Origin: Candidatus Scybalocola faecavium
GTDB lineage: Bacteria > Bacillota > Clostridia > Lachnospirales > Lachnospiraceae
Reading direction: 5' to 3'
DNA length: 64,000 nt
Assembly: GCA_018713145.1 (NCBI GenBank)
Contig: DVFP01000015.1
Span: 158,318 to 222,317 of the forward strand
Shown here one piece after another: positions 62,378 to 64,000 of the stretch (position 1 is its first letter; each line of letters starts with the position of its first letter). The translations under genes and the position numbers were made by a program. Below the pieces are notes generated by a model. That model saw only the letters and a program-made list of their open reading frames with translations, did no database searches and was not told the origin of the DNA.

Positions 62378-64000
62378 TTACTGAGCCCGGCTTACATTGA
62401 TCGTATAAGTTGTTGTTGTCCCGTTGCCTGCGGTGCAGGTCACATTAAATGTATTTACCCCGTTTTTCAGAGAATATGTACCTGTTCCGGAAATTCCTTT
62501 AGCATAAGCGCTGACCGCAGAGGCATTAATGGTCACCTGACTGACATTTCCGCCAACGACCAAATCATAGGTTGTCGTCTTATAATTAAAGGTAGGTGTT
62601 AAAAGCAGGCTCTGTCCGCCGCCGGACACTGTCAGGCTCTTAAGGTAGCTGTTGGGATTTCCTGAGTAGGACGGCATCGGGCAGGCTGTAGAAGGCATAT
62701 TATTATACACGGGAATGTAAAATACAAAAGCCTTATTCAAAATCCCCATATTTTTATAAGAGTTATAGATCGTCACAGACTCACTGGAAGGAGCCTGAAT
62801 ACCGGTCATATACTGATGCTTGTATAATGCCTGGGGATAAACCACATTAAATTTCTGGAAATAATTTGTATTTTGTCCAATACGGATATACGATGCTCCT
62901 AGGAAATCCGCTCCGCCTACAATGGCTTTATAAGGATTCGTCCATGGCCGCCCGTAGGAGGTATTGGTGCCGCTGCTGCCGCCTTTGGCGTAGTTTAGTC
63001 CATTGGAAATAGGATCTGCACCGGAAGATGCTCCAATATTATAGTAATTATAATAGCCTTTATAAGCCCCGTAATTGCCGGAAACAGAACCGCTGCCCTT
63101 AACGCCCAGCTCCTGGCGGCTCCGCGCTGCAAGGAAATAAGGACTTACACCGGACAGCTTTCCGGCTTCCATAAATGTCTGTGTATAATTTTTTGTTACA
63201 CTTTTTCCGTTTTCTGTATAACTATAATTTCCTGCCATAAAGGTGCCGTTTAAAATGCCCTGGACCACATCACTGGTCTGGCTGCTGTCATAAGCCTGAG
63301 ACTCAAACTGGAAAATATATTTTTCAGTGAGCATATTTCTCGGATCCATATAATACTTAAGAACGCCCTCGGAAACTGTATAAAAGCCTCCGGCGTCGCA
63401 CATGGTATATTTATCCGTCTCCCAGTTATAGGCTCCGTCCATGGTAGACAGCTTTCCGTAATCTGTATTTCCGTTAATGGATGTCTGGATCACGTTTACC
63501 GCTAAAACATTTTCTCCCGCAATAGCGCTGTTCCAGTCCAAACCTGTATTAATCGCCTTAAATACCCAGTTAGGATATTTCTCATGGAGAGATCTTAAAG
63601 ACGCTTTGTAGGACTCTGGAAATGCTGCCAGCTGCTGCTCAAAAGCAGCATCAGAGGATGGCTGTGAGCTGCTGCCGCCGGAAGTGCTTCCTGAAGAACT
63701 GCCGGAACCGTTTCCTGATGTTGATCCGCTTCCCCCAGATGAGCCCCCGGTGGGATCTGTGTTTCCTGGATTGGAAGAAACCGTCACATACTGAGCAGAT
63801 ACATAACCGGTCACAGTGCGGCCATTTAAAGTTACATTGACTTTATACCAGCCGTTTTCCGTGGAAACAATCTGGACTACTGTCCCTTTATTAACATATC
63901 CGTAAATGGAATAACCGGTAGATGGACCGGATCTTACATTTAAAGGCCCTGCGTTTACAGTGCCCCGGCTTCCTGCTGCAGATGTATTGCCGGTATCAGT
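62378..64000 (-). CDS. N-acetylglucosaminidase with SH3 domain, 5' end beyond the window
   Basis: The frame is open to the right edge, so at least 540 residues are present without a start. The visible order is an SH3b domain ([20 protein letters not shown]...[20 protein letters not shown]), a Ser/Gly-rich linker, a glucosaminidase domain ([54 protein letters not shown]) and a C-terminal cadherin-like repeat ending NVSRAQ. It should cleave peptidoglycan glycan strands outside the cell. The GTG at 63814 is not the real start because it falls within the SH3 domain. Confidence 0.9.
   Translation of the reverse strand, partial: TDTGNTSAAGSRGTVNAGPLNVRSGPSTGYSIYGYVNKGTVVQIVSTENGWYKVNVTLNGRTVTGYVSAQYVTVSSNPGNTDPTGGSSGGSGSTSGNGSGSSSGSTSGGSSSQPSSDAAFEQQLAAFPESYKASLRSLHEKYPNWVFKAINTGLDWNSAIAGENVLAVNVIQTSINGNTDYGKLSTMDGAYNWETDKYTMCDAGGFYTVSEGVLKYYMDPRNMLTEKYIFQFESQAYDSSQTSDVVQGILNGTFMAGNYSYTENGKSVTKNYTQTFMEAGKLSGVSPYFLAARSRQELGVKGSGSVSGNYGAYKGYYNYYNIGASSGADPISNGLNYAKGGSSGTNTSYGRPWTNPYKAIVGGADFLGASYIRIGQNTNYFQKFNVVYPQALYKHQYMTGIQAPSSESVTIYNSYKNMGILNKAFVFYIPVYNNMPSTACPMPSYSGNPNSYLKSLTVSGGGQSLLLTPTFNYKTTTYDLVVGGNVSQVTINASAVSAYAKGISGTGTYSLKNGVNTFNVTCTAGNGTTTTYTINVSRAQ

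Overview
The window looks like chromosomal DNA of an anaerobic Firmicute of the family Lachnospiraceae (Clostridia); I cannot fix the genus. The clues are the ranthipeptide SCIFF with its radical-SAM maturase, clostridial families of unknown function (DUF5688, DUF5721, DUF6062, TIGR04086), three T-box leaders, an M-box riboswitch, a Firmicutes-style 6S RNA, strong GGAGG ribosome binding sites and HemZ. No phage, integrase, insertion sequence, CRISPR array, rRNA or tRNA was found. It is mostly a housekeeping region with a dense layer of cis-acting RNA and short palindromic repeats.

Layout. 1-560: start of tyrS (cut by the left edge) behind a Tyr T-box. 558-2882: a two-domain P-II-like protein with a duplicated DUF1538 membrane protein. 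3360-10003: complete trpEGDCFBA operon behind a Trp T-box. 10852-11735: DUF2089 regulator plus two tiny paralogous membrane proteins. 11945-15470: two tandem ABC-2 exporter pairs. 15643-16668: queA. 16910-21652: pheST behind a Phe T-box, with a 102-bp tandem repeat in the leader. 21660-31211: degenerate ABC ATPase, YihY-type membrane protein, SpoIID-like protein, 6S RNA, sigma factor, glycerophosphodiesterase, glyA, DUF1294 and DUF5688. 31212-43490: a long minus-strand cluster read as TIGR04086, SCIFF peptide, SCIFF maturase, SecDF, RecJ, Apt, RelA/SpoT, MBL hydrolase, HemZ and TcdA. 43667-50769: PHP phosphoesterase, htpG with a CIRCE operator, DUF5721, purB, an unknown membrane-anchored protein and a ZIP transporter. 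51007-53375: GNAT acetyltransferase and mgtE under an M-box. 53372-58107: corrinoid protein, reactivation ATPase and B12 activation-domain protein, divergent from a PocR/AraC regulator. 58195-64000: metY, DUF6062, nfo, a cohesin/cadherin-like surface protein and a cut N-acetylglucosaminidase.

How it fits together. Amino-acid supply and charging (trp, pheST, tyrS) are each governed by uncharged-tRNA T-boxes, and Mg2+ uptake by an M-box. Between the attenuator terminator and the gene in all four leaders lies extra repeated, hairpin-forming DNA; one family (CACTAAA...TTTAGTG) is shared by the Tyr, Trp and Mg leaders. A second, unrelated family of 24-34 nt palindromes (GTTACTGTT.../GTAACAGTT... 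types) is scattered between genes. The SCIFF precursor has its own roughly 170-nt highly foldable leader, and a hairpin separates it from its maturase. Three regulatory promoters have the upstream gene's TGA stop codon embedded in their -35 box.

The items I would follow up first are the SCIFF leader, the post-attenuator repeat families, the corrinoid module that lacks a neighbouring methyltransferase, and the orphan degenerate ABC ATPase. All calls come from reading the sequence; no database search was run.
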